Shown here piece by piece: positions 1-5,558 of a stretch of DNA of 5,844 nt (the stretch's first letter is position 1; each line of letters begins with the position of its first letter). The position numbers and the translations under genes were made by a program. Source of the DNA: Bacillota bacterium (lineage in GTDB: Bacteria; Bacillota; Clostridia; Oscillospirales; Ruminococcaceae). The stretch spans positions 1 through 5,844 of the forward strand of contig JAEXZK010000266.1 of NCBI GenBank assembly GCA_023451415.1, given 5' to 3'. The notes under the pieces were generated by a model. The model did not search any database. It saw only the letters and a program-made list of their open reading frames with translations, and was not told the DNA's origin.

Positions 1-36
1 AAAAGGCCCCCGGTTCCACGCGGAACCGGGGGCCTT
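1..36 (-). terminator. Intrinsic terminator of the nifJ/PFOR gene
   Basis: A perfect 15-bp inverted repeat (AAGGCCCCCGGTTCC at 3-17 and its complement at 22-36) encloses a 4-nt ACGC loop. Read leftward, the stem is followed by TTTT (complement of 1-4), and the T-run may continue past the window edge. It lies 34 bp downstream of the nifJ stop codon and in the same direction. The rightward side has no T-run, so it should work mainly for the leftward transcript. Confidence 0.9.
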
Positions 37-70
37 GGGTGTTTGCCTGGAGCCAAGCCTTCTTCTTCGA

Positions 71-3000
71 TTACTCGATGTCGTAGAGCTTGGAGAGCCG
101 GAGCAGGTGGGCGTACTTGTCCTCGGCGACCTTGTCGGCCTTGGCGAACAGGTCCTCGGCGCGGTCGGGGAAGGACCGGGTCAGGCTGGAGTAACGCACC
201 TCGCTGCGGATGAAGTCCTCGTAGATGGCGGAAGGAGCCTTGCTGTCCAGCTGGAAGGGGTTCTTGCCGGCGGCGGCCAGACGGGGGTCAAACCGGAACA
301 TATGCCAGTAGCCGGAAGCGACAGCGTTCTTGATCTCCAGCTGGGCATTGACCATGCCGCCCTTGATGCCGTGGTTGATGCAGGGGGCGTAGGCAATGAT
401 GATGGAGGGGCCGTCGTAGCTCTCAGCCTCAACAATGGCCTTGATGCACTGGTTGTAGTCGGCGCCCATGGCGACCTGAGCAACGTAAACGTAGCCGTAG
501 CTCATGGCGATGGCAGCCAGGTCCTTCTTCTTGACCTCCTTGCCGGCAGCGGCAAACTGGGCCACAGCGCCGGTGGGGGTGGACTTGGAGGACTGTCCGC
601 CGGTGTTGGAGTACACCTCGGTGTCAAAGACAAAGATGTTGACGTCCTGGTTGCTGGCGATGACATGGTCCAGACCGCCGAAGCCGATGTCATAGGCCCA
701 GCCGTCGCCGCCGAAGATCCAGTTGGACTTCTTGGACAGGAACTCCTTGTGCTTCAGGATGGCCTTGGCCTCGGGACGGTCACAAGCCTCCAGCACCTCC
801 ACCAGGGTCTTGGTGGCAAGCTTGTTCTCGGCGCCGTTGCCCACGGTGGCCAGGTACTGGTCGATAGCGGCCTTGGCCTTGTCGGAGCAGGGGTTCTCAC
901 CCAGGGCAGCAACCTTCTTGATCAGGGAGTCACGGACAGCCTTCTGGCCCAGGAACATGCCGTAGCCATACTCGGCGTTGTCCTCAAACAGGGAGTTGGC
1001 CCAGGAGGGACCATGGCCTTCCTTGTTGACAGTGTAGGGGGTGGAGGGAGCGGAGCCGCCCCAGATGGAGGAGCAGCCGGTGGCGTTGGCGATATACATC
1101 CGGTCGCCGAACAGCTGGGTCACCAGCTTGGCGTAAGGAGTCTCGCCGCAGCCGGCGCAGGCGCCGGAGAACTCAAGCAGGGGCTGCTTGAACTGGCTGC
1201 CCTTGACGGAGGTCTCCTTGAACTTCTCGAACACCTCGGGCTTGGTATCCAGATCCTGGCCGTAGGCAAAGACTTCCTGCTGGGCTCTCTGGCTGTCCAG
1301 GCTCTGCATGGTGAGAGCCTTCTGGCCCTTCTTGCCCGGGCAGATGTTGGCGCAGGAGCCGCAGCCGGTGCAGTCCAGGACGGAGATGGTCATGGCAAAC
1401 TTCATGCCGGGCATGCCGGTCATATCCGCAGTCTTGGTGGCTGCGGGAGCCTTGGCGGCCTCGTCAGCGGTCATGGCCACGGGGCGGATGACGGCATGGG
1501 GGCAGACATAGGAGCAGAAGTTGCACTGGATGCAGTTGTCGGGGTTCCAGACGGGGACGTCCACGGCGATGCCGCGCTTCTCATAGGCGGAAGAGCCCTG
1601 AGGCATATGGCCGTCCTCCATGCCCACGAAGGTGGAAACGGGGAGCTTGTCGCCCAGCTGGGCATTGGCGGGCACCAGGATGCGGTTGACAAAGTCCACC
1701 AGATCCTTGCGGTCGCCGGTGGCCACGTCGTAAACGAAGTCGCCGGTGGCATTCTTCCAGGAGTCGGGAACCTTGACTTCCTTCACTTCCTGAGCGCCGC
1801 GGTCGATGGCGGCGTGGTTCATGGCCACGACCTTCTCGCCCTTGCGGCCGTAGGTGGCGGTGGCGGCGTCCTTCATATACTTGATGGCGTCGGCCTCGGG
1901 GATGACGCCGGCCAGCTTGAAGAAGGCGGACTGGAGGATGGTGTTGACGCGGCCGCCCAGTCCGATCTCCTTACCGATCTGGATGGCGTCGATGGTGTAG
2001 AACTTGATGCCGTTCTCGGCAATGGCGCGCTTGACGCAGCCGGGGATGCGCTTCTCCATCTCTTCCATATCCCAGCCGCAGTTGAGCAGGAAGGTGCCGC
2101 CCTTCTTGATGTCGGAGACCATATCGTACTTGTCGATATAGGAGGGGTTGTGGCAGGCGACAAAGTCGGCCTTGGAGACGTAGTAGGTGGACTTGATGGG
2201 CTTGTGGCCAAACCGCAGGTGGGAGATGGTCACGCCGCCGGACTTCTTGGAGTCGTAGGCAAAGTAGCCCTGGGCGTACATGTCGGTGTGGTCGCCGATG
2301 ATCTTGATGGAGTTCTTGTTGGCGCCCACGGTGCCGTCAGCGCCCAGGCCCCAGAACTTGCAGCTGGTGGTGCCTTCAGGAGTGGTGTCGTGGTTCTCGG
2401 TCTCCTCCAGGGAGAGGTTGGTGACGTCGTCCACGATGCCGATGGTGAAGCGGGGCTTCTCACCGGTGAGGGCGTTCTTGTAAACGGCAAACATCTGGGC
2501 GGGGGAAACATCCTTGGAGCCCAGGCCGTAGCGGCCGCCGTAGACGGGGATGGTCTCGAACTTGCTGCCCTTGAGAGCGGCGACGACATCCAGGTACAGG
2601 GGCTCGCCCAGGGAGCCGGGCTCCTTGGTGCGGTCCAGCACGGAGATGGTCTTGGTGGTCTCAGGCAGGGCGGCCAGCAGGTGCTTGGCGGAGAAGGGGC
2701 GGTACAGGCGGACCTTCACCAGGCCGACCTTGTCGCCGTGGGCGTTCTTGTAGTCCACAACTTCTTCGATGCAGTCGCAGGCAGAGCCCATGGCAACGAT
2801 GACATGCTCGGCCTTGGGGTCGCCGTAGTAGTTGAACAGGGCGTAGTTGGTGCCGATCTTGGCGTTGACCTTGGCCATGTACTCCTCCACGACGGCGGGA
2901 ACGGCGTCATAGAAGGGGTTGGAAGCCTCGCGGTTCTGGAAGAAGATGTCGGGGTTCTCGGCGGAGCCGCGGAGCACGGGGCGCTCGGGGTTCAGGCAGC

Positions 3001-3616
3001 GGGCGCGGAACTCGTCGATGGCCTCGTAGTCGGCCAGCTCCTTGAGGTCCTCATCGCTCCAGACCTCGATCTTCTGGATCTCGTGGGAGGTCCGGAAGCC
3101 GTCGAAGAAGTGGAGGAAGGGCACGCGGCCCTTGATGGCGGCCAGGTGCGCCACAGCGCCCAGGTCCATGACCTCCTGGACGTTGCTGGAGCAGAGCATG
3201 GCAAAGCCGGTCTGACGGCAGGCGTAAACGTCGGAGTGGTCGCCGAAGATGGACAGCGCCTGGCTGGCCAGGGCACGGGCGGAGCAGTGGATGACGCCGG
3301 GCAGAAGCTCGCCGGCAATCTTGTACATGTTGGGGATCATCAGGAGCAGGCCCTGAGAAGCCGTGTAGGTGGTGGTGAGGGCGCCGGCAGCCAGGCTGCC
3401 GTGGACCGCGCCGGCGGCGCCGGCCTCGGACTGCAGCTCAACAACTCTGACCTTCTCGCCAAAGATGTTGGTCTTGCCTTCAGCCGACCATTTGTCCGTG
3501 ACCTCCGCCATAACGGAAGAGGGGGTGATGGGATAGATGGTGGCTACTTCGGTGAACGCGTAGGAAACGTGAGCGGCAGCGTTGTTGCCGTCCATCGTTT
3601 TCATCTTTCTTGCCAT
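71..3616 (-). CDS. nifJ: Pyruvate:ferredoxin (flavodoxin) oxidoreductase, single-chain PFOR
   Basis: This 1181-aa cytoplasmic enzyme oxidises pyruvate with CoA to acetyl-CoA and CO2 and reduces ferredoxin or flavodoxin, the central pyruvate step of anaerobic fermenters. From the N-terminus it has the pyruvate/TPP pyrimidine domain (YPITPSS, Thr31; Glu64; Arg114), the transketolase-C-like domain II, domain III with FWGLGADGTVGANK near residue 421, the EKR region, a two-cluster ferredoxin domain (Cys695/698/701/705 and Cys749/752/755/759), and the TPP domain with the third cluster (Cys820/823/848/1079) and GDG...N (Asp971, Asn1004). As I remember the Desulfovibrio africanus enzyme, Thr31, Glu64 and Arg114 have the same numbers and the third-cluster cysteines are all offset by 8, which supports an intact protein. 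The C-terminal extension of that enzyme is absent. The ATG at 3616 is chosen because GGGAGG lies 7 nt upstream; an in-frame TTG at 3640 would place that site inside the gene. Transcription is monocistronic between its own promoter and terminator. Some annotations call the gene por. Confidence 0.97.
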   Translation of the reverse strand: MARKMKTMDGNNAAAHVSYAFTEVATIYPITPSSVMAEVTDKWSAEGKTNIFGEKVRVVELQSEAGAAGAVHGSLAAGALTTTYTASQGLLLMIPNMYKIAGELLPGVIHCSARALASQALSIFGDHSDVYACRQTGFAMLCSSNVQEVMDLGAVAHLAAIKGRVPFLHFFDGFRTSHEIQKIEVWSDEDLKELADYEAIDEFRARCLNPERPVLRGSAENPDIFFQNREASNPFYDAVPAVVEEYMAKVNAKIGTNYALFNYYGDPKAEHVIVAMGSACDCIEEVVDYKNAHGDKVGLVKVRLYRPFSAKHLLAALPETTKTISVLDRTKEPGSLGEPLYLDVVAALKGSKFETIPVYGGRYGLGSKDVSPAQMFAVYKNALTGEKPRFTIGIVDDVTNLSLEETENHDTTPEGTTSCKFWGLGADGTVGANKNSIKIIGDHTDMYAQGYFAYDSKKSGGVTISHLRFGHKPIKSTYYVSKADFVACHNPSYIDKYDMVSDIKKGGTFLLNCGWDMEEMEKRIPGCVKRAIAENGIKFYTIDAIQIGKEIGLGGRVNTILQSAFFKLAGVIPEADAIKYMKDAATATYGRKGEKVVAMNHAAIDRGAQEVKEVKVPDSWKNATGDFVYDVATGDRKDLVDFVNRILVPANAQLGDKLPVSTFVGMEDGHMPQGSSAYEKRGIAVDVPVWNPDNCIQCNFCSYVCPHAVIRPVAMTADEAAKAPAATKTADMTGMPGMKFAMTISVLDCTGCGSCANICPGKKGQKALTMQSLDSQRAQQEVFAYGQDLDTKPEVFEKFKETSVKGSQFKQPLLEFSGACAGCGETPYAKLVTQLFGDRMYIANATGCSSIWGGSAPSTPYTVNKEGHGPSWANSLFEDNAEYGYGMFLGQKAVRDSLIKKVAALGENPCSDKAKAAIDQYLATVGNGAENKLATKTLVEVLEACDRPEAKAILKHKEFLSKKSNWIFGGDGWAYDIGFGGLDHVIASNQDVNIFVFDTEVYSNTGGQSSKSTPTGAVAQFAAAGKEVKKKDLAAIAMSYGYVYVAQVAMGADYNQCIKAIVEAESYDGPSIIIAYAPCINHGIKGGMVNAQLEIKNAVASGYWHMFRFDPRLAAAGKNPFQLDSKAPSAIYEDFIRSEVRYSSLTRSFPDRAEDLFAKADKVAEDKYAHLLRLSKLYDIE

Positions 3617-3660
3617 TTTGATTCCTCCCTGTGTTTTCAAGCGAATTTCATGCCTACGGG

Positions 3661-3682
3661 GGCGGCACTACGCGGGACCGCC
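3661..3682 (-). other. Possible hairpin in the nifJ 5' leader
   Basis: GGCGGC at 3661-3666 faces ACCGCC at 3677-3682. On the leftward transcript this gives a 6-bp stem (five GC pairs and one G-U) with a 10-nt loop, about 45 nt upstream of the nifJ start and inside the predicted leader of about 84 nt. It lacks a T-run, so it is not an intrinsic terminator. It matches no riboswitch class I recognise and may simply stabilise the mRNA. Confidence 0.3.
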
Positions 3683-3706
3683 GTAACTATAAGCACATTC
3701 GATTAA

Positions 3707-3735
3707 AGTTTAACATCTTTTTTATCGGCTGTAAA
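3707..3735 (-). promoter_or_regulatory. Candidate sigma-A promoter for nifJ
   Basis: Read leftward, TTTACA (complement of 3730-3735, 5 of 6 to TTGACA) is separated by exactly 17 bp from TAAACT (complement of 3707-3712, 4 of 6 to TATAAT). Transcription would start near 3700 and give a leader of about 84 nt. The -10 lies within the 11-bp palindrome TTAAAGTTTAA (3703-3713), which could be an operator or chance in AT-rich DNA. A TATAGT hexamer lies about 18 bp further downstream but has no good -35 partner. Confidence 0.5.
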
Positions 3736-3750
3736 GGGCAGAGGCCGCAG

Positions 3751-3764
3751 AAAATCCAGATTTT
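3751..3764. promoter_or_regulatory. Dyad between the divergent promoters, possible operator
   Basis: AAAATC-CA-GATTTT is a perfect 6+6 inverted repeat with a 2-bp centre. It lies between the nifJ -35 (ending at 3735) and the -35 of the rightward gene (from 3794), where a shared regulator could bind. No known consensus is recognised. Six-base AT-rich arms can arise by chance. Confidence 0.3.
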
Positions 3765-3793
3765 GAGGACAAAATACGGCAGCGGGGGTCAAA

Positions 3794-3822
3794 TTGACAT
3801 TTATGCTCCGTTGATGTACACT
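3794..3822 (+). promoter_or_regulatory. Candidate sigma-A promoter for the CorC-like gene
   Basis: A perfect TTGACA (3794-3799) is followed by a 17-bp spacer and TACACT (3817-3822, 4 of 6 to TATAAT). The start site would be near 3829, at the end of the palindrome TGTTAACA (3822-3829). The resulting leader of about 43 nt carries a small GCAA-loop hairpin just before the ribosome-binding site. Confidence 0.6.
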
Positions 3823-3830
3823 GTTAACAT

Positions 3831-3850
3831 TAAAAAGCCGGGCAACCGGC
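3831..3850 (-). terminator. Short hairpin in the divergent region, possible weak leftward terminator
   Basis: GCCGG (3837-3841) and CCGGC (3846-3850) form a 5-bp GC stem. Read leftward it is followed directly by TTTTT (complement of 3832-3836), like a minimal intrinsic terminator that could stop antisense transcription from the CorC-like gene before it enters the nifJ promoter. Read rightward, the same stem has a GCAA (GNRA) loop and ends 4 nt before the GGAGGT ribosome-binding site, so it could instead be a leader hairpin. The stem is short, so either role is tentative. Confidence 0.3.
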
Positions 3851-3871
3851 CGACGGAGGTTGAACTTTTTC

Positions 3872-5185
3872 ATGGACCCAGGCAGTTTGCTGTACTTTCT
3901 GCTCTTCCTGCTGTTAGGCGGCTTTGTGGTGCTCTGCCAGAACGCCATCATCGAGCTCAGCGACGCCAAAGTGAAAAAAGGCGACGACAACAGTCCCCAT
4001 GCCCAGACCCTTCAGCGCCTGCTGGAAAGCCCCGACCGCTTCGCCTCGGTGATGCGGGTGGCCTACACCTTTTTCCATCTGTGCGCCATCGGGTTTCTGG
4101 CCCGGTTTGCGGCCTCCTTCCCCTTCTGGTCCGTGTGGCTGGAGGACAGCTCCTGGGGCCGCCTGGCCGGGTCGCTGGCCGTGGTCATTGTAGGAGACCT
4201 GTTCATCCTCATCTTCTCCCGGGGCGTCCCCCGGAGGCTGGCCATCCACGCCCCCGAGTCCCTGGCCTACGCCCTGGCCCCCGCCGCCCGGTTCATCGCC
4301 CTCCTCTTTACGCCCCTGCGGTGGATCGTGGACCATGCCGTCCTCCTGATCTGCCATCTCCTGGGGGTCAGCATGTATTCCCAGAAGGAAAACGTCACCG
4401 AGGAAGAGATCCGGCTTCTCATGGACGTCAGCGAGGAGACCGGCGGCATCGAGTCCGACGAGCGGACCATGATCAACAACATCTTTGAATTTGACGACCG
4501 CACTGCCGGGGAGATCATGACCCACCGCACCGACGTCAAGTTTATCGAGCTGGACACCCCCCTCTTTGAGATCGTGGAGCTGTCCTCCAACTTTGGTTAT
4601 TCCCGCATCCCCGTCGCCGGGGAGGACCTGGACGACGTCCAGGGGATGCTTTATGTCAAAGACCTGCTCCCCCTGATCCTGGCGGACCGGCGCAAGCGCT
4701 TCAGCGTCAAGGACTTTATGCGTCCGGCGGTCTTTGTCCCCGAGTCCACCCGCTGCCGGGACCTCTTCCGCAAAATGGGCGAGGAGAAGGTCCAGATCGC
4801 CGTGGTGGTGGACGAATACGGCGGCACCTCCGGCATCGTCACCATGGAGGACCTGCTGGAATCCATCGTGGGCAGCATCCAGGACGAGTATGACAACGAG
4901 GAGGAAGAGGTCACCAACCTGGCCGACGGCTCCTACACCTTTGACGGCGACATCGACCTGCTGGAGGTAGAACGGCTGCTGGACGTGGACCTCTCCGAGT
5001 ACACCGAGGAGGATTACGAAACCCTGGGCGGAATGCTCATCGGCGTCCTGGACCGCATCCCCGACCCCGACGAGCACCCCTCCGTGGACATCGAGGACGT
5101 CCGGTTTACCGTGGACGAGGCCAACGAGCGGCAGATCCTCAGGGTCCGCGCCGAAAAGCTGAAGCCGGAGGGCGGACAGGAATAA
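3872..5185 (+). CDS. HlyC/CorC (CNNM-like) family membrane protein with DUF21, CBS pair and CorC_HlyC domains
   Basis: This 437-aa protein is predicted to be an inner-membrane protein of the CorC/CNNM family, whose members take part in Mg2+ or Co2+ efflux or homeostasis; many databases label them hemolysin-like. Hydrophobic segments at about residues 6-22, 60-83, 98-116 and 130-166 form the DUF21 membrane domain. A short linker with VTEEEIRLLMD (175-185) and GGIESDERTMINNIFEF follows. Next comes a CBS pair (about 210-335) with YSRIPV (243-248) and DEYGGTSGIVTMEDLLE (314-330), then an acidic stretch (343-346) and a CorC_HlyC domain (about 347-431) with DGDIDLLEVERLL and TLGGMLIG. Length and domain order are normal. 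The ATG at 3872 is chosen because GGAGG (3855-3859) lies 12 nt upstream; an in-frame TTG at 3860 would overlap that site. The DUF21 signature residues are unusual (see findings), so transport activity is uncertain. The gene has its own promoter and terminator. Confidence 0.93.
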   Translation: MDPGSLLYFLLFLLLGGFVVLCQNAIIELSDAKVKKGDDNSPHAQTLQRLLESPDRFASVMRVAYTFFHLCAIGFLARFAASFPFWSVWLEDSSWGRLAGSLAVVIVGDLFILIFSRGVPRRLAIHAPESLAYALAPAARFIALLFTPLRWIVDHAVLLICHLLGVSMYSQKENVTEEEIRLLMDVSEETGGIESDERTMINNIFEFDDRTAGEIMTHRTDVKFIELDTPLFEIVELSSNFGYSRIPVAGEDLDDVQGMLYVKDLLPLILADRRKRFSVKDFMRPAVFVPESTRCRDLFRKMGEEKVQIAVVVDEYGGTSGIVTMEDLLESIVGSIQDEYDNEEEEVTNLADGSYTFDGDIDLLEVERLLDVDLSEYTEEDYETLGGMLIGVLDRIPDPDEHPSVDIEDVRFTVDEANERQILRVRAEKLKPEGGQE

Positions 5186-5192
5186 GAGAATA

Positions 5193-5204
5193 TACTATAT
5201 AGTA
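5193..5204. repeat. Perfect 12-bp palindrome TACTATATAGTA
   Basis: TACTATATAGTA reads identically on both strands. It lies 7 bp after the CorC-like stop codon and 2 bp before the terminator stem, in the trailer that the converging xre transcript would also reach. It could be a protein-binding site or an AT-rich coincidence. It does not resemble the operator repeats upstream of xre. Confidence 0.4.
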
Positions 5205-5206
5205 CA

Positions 5207-5242
5207 AGCACCCCCCTGGCTAAGCCGGGGGGTGCTAATTTT
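5207..5242 (+). terminator. Strong intrinsic terminator of the CorC-like gene, probably shared with convergent xre
   Basis: A 10-bp stem (AGCACCCCCC at 5207-5216 with GGGGGGTGCT at 5227-5236) continues past a bulged T (5217) into GGC/GCC around a TAA loop. Rightward it is followed by AATTTT. Leftward, the stem begins 4 nt after the xre stop codon but is followed only by TTGTACTAT, so it is a weaker but plausible terminator for xre. Confidence 0.85.
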
Positions 5243-5480
5243 ATCTCTCTTCTGGTATGTTGCTTAGTTCATAGGGCTTACGGTTGTTGGTCAAACCAAG
5301 AATATAGTCGGTACTAGTTTTGTAATACTGGGCCAACTTAATCAAAGCCCATACAGGAAGTGCATAGGTTCCTTTCTCATAACGTCGGTAAACTTCTCTT
5401 TTGCAGGAAAGGACCCCTGCAATTTCTTCCTGTGTCTTGTCTGCATCAATCCTCAAGTCCTCTAACCTTTGAAAAAACAT
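5241..5480 (-). CDS. Small XRE-family (Cro/CI-type) helix-turn-helix transcriptional regulator
   Basis: This 79-aa DNA-binding protein consists almost entirely of one Cro/CI-type HTH domain. LEDLRIDADKTQEEIAGVL (6-24) covers helix 1 and the positioning helix, CKREVYRRYEKG (26-37) is the recognition helix and turn, and LPVWALIKLAQYYKTSTDYILG (41-62) is the closing helical part typical of the family. There is no second domain for ligand binding, cleavage or dimerisation, and no membrane segment. The ATG at 5480 has an AAGGTG ribosome-binding site about 8-10 nt upstream. The gene is about 41% GC and uses TTA, CTA, ATA and AGA codons, unlike both large neighbours, which suggests recent acquisition. 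It faces away from a structured RNA, with two palindrome-like repeats between them, the usual layout of a self-regulating repressor and its target. Its targets are inferred. No convincing leftward promoter was found, though one probably lies within the repeats. Confidence 0.88.
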   Translation of the reverse strand: MFFQRLEDLRIDADKTQEEIAGVLSCKREVYRRYEKGTYALPVWALIKLAQYYKTSTDYILGLTNNRKPYELSNIPEER

Positions 5481-5504
5481 TTCAGCATCACCTTCTTTAA
5501 GATA

Positions 5505-5525
5505 ATGCTACTATTTTGTTGCATC
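5505..5525. promoter_or_regulatory. Candidate operator, copy 1 (imperfect dyad)
   Basis: This 21-bp block begins ATGCTACTAT and ends TTGTTGCATC. It matches the block at 5538-5558 at 19 of 21 positions and keeps the outer ATGC/GCAT arms, but three inner pairs of the dyad are mismatched. It lies 25-45 bp upstream of the xre start codon and covers the -35 of the divergent RNA promoter, so a bound protein could affect both transcripts. The likely ligand is the adjacent XRE protein, which is an inference. Confidence 0.55.
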
Positions 5526-5547
5526 GCACGTTTGAATATGCTACAAT
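5519..5547 (+). promoter_or_regulatory. Candidate extended -10 promoter for the structured RNA
   Basis: TACAAT (5542-5547, 5 of 6 to TATAAT) is preceded by TGC, making an extended -10 element. TTGCAT (5519-5524) lies 17 bp upstream as a weak -35 (3 of 6). The start is predicted at about 5553-5555, the first bases of the long inverted repeat. Both hexamers overlap the two operator-like repeats, suggesting repression by occlusion. Confidence 0.6.
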
Positions 5548-5558
5548 ATTGTTGCATC
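5538..5558. promoter_or_regulatory. Candidate operator, copy 2 (near-perfect 20-bp palindrome)
   Basis: Positions 5538-5557 read ATGCTACAAT then ATTGTTGCAT. Nine of the ten base pairs of the dyad are symmetric; only the T/T pair at the fifth position breaks it. The block overlaps the -10 and start site of the rightward RNA promoter and repeats the block at 5505-5525. The 33-bp centre-to-centre spacing is about three helical turns, so dimers bound at both sites would sit on the same face of the DNA. Confidence 0.65.

Noticed and set aside
3617..3640. Upstream TTG start adding 8 residues (MKTQGGIK) to PFOR
   Set aside because: The GGGAGG ribosome-binding site lies inside this extension and is correctly spaced for the ATG at 3616; catalytic numbering also fits the ATG start.
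35..3706. A 1223-codon rightward reading frame antisense to the PFOR gene
   Set aside because: It is codon-aligned with nifJ and open only because nifJ avoids TTA, CTA and TCA. Its translation is low-complexity Gly/Val/Leu/Ala/Asp-rich sequence, while the opposite strand has every PFOR catalytic motif and cluster cysteine.
3703..3829. Binding site for the redox repressor Rex
   Set aside because: TGTTAA half-sites occur on both strands (3710-3715 and 3822-3827), but neither has a second half at the spacing of the Rex consensus TTGTTAA-N4-TTAACAA.
3914..5077. A 387-codon leftward reading frame antisense to the CorC-like gene
   Set aside because: It has the same cause: aligned with a biased sense gene, low complexity, no ribosome-binding site or family motif.
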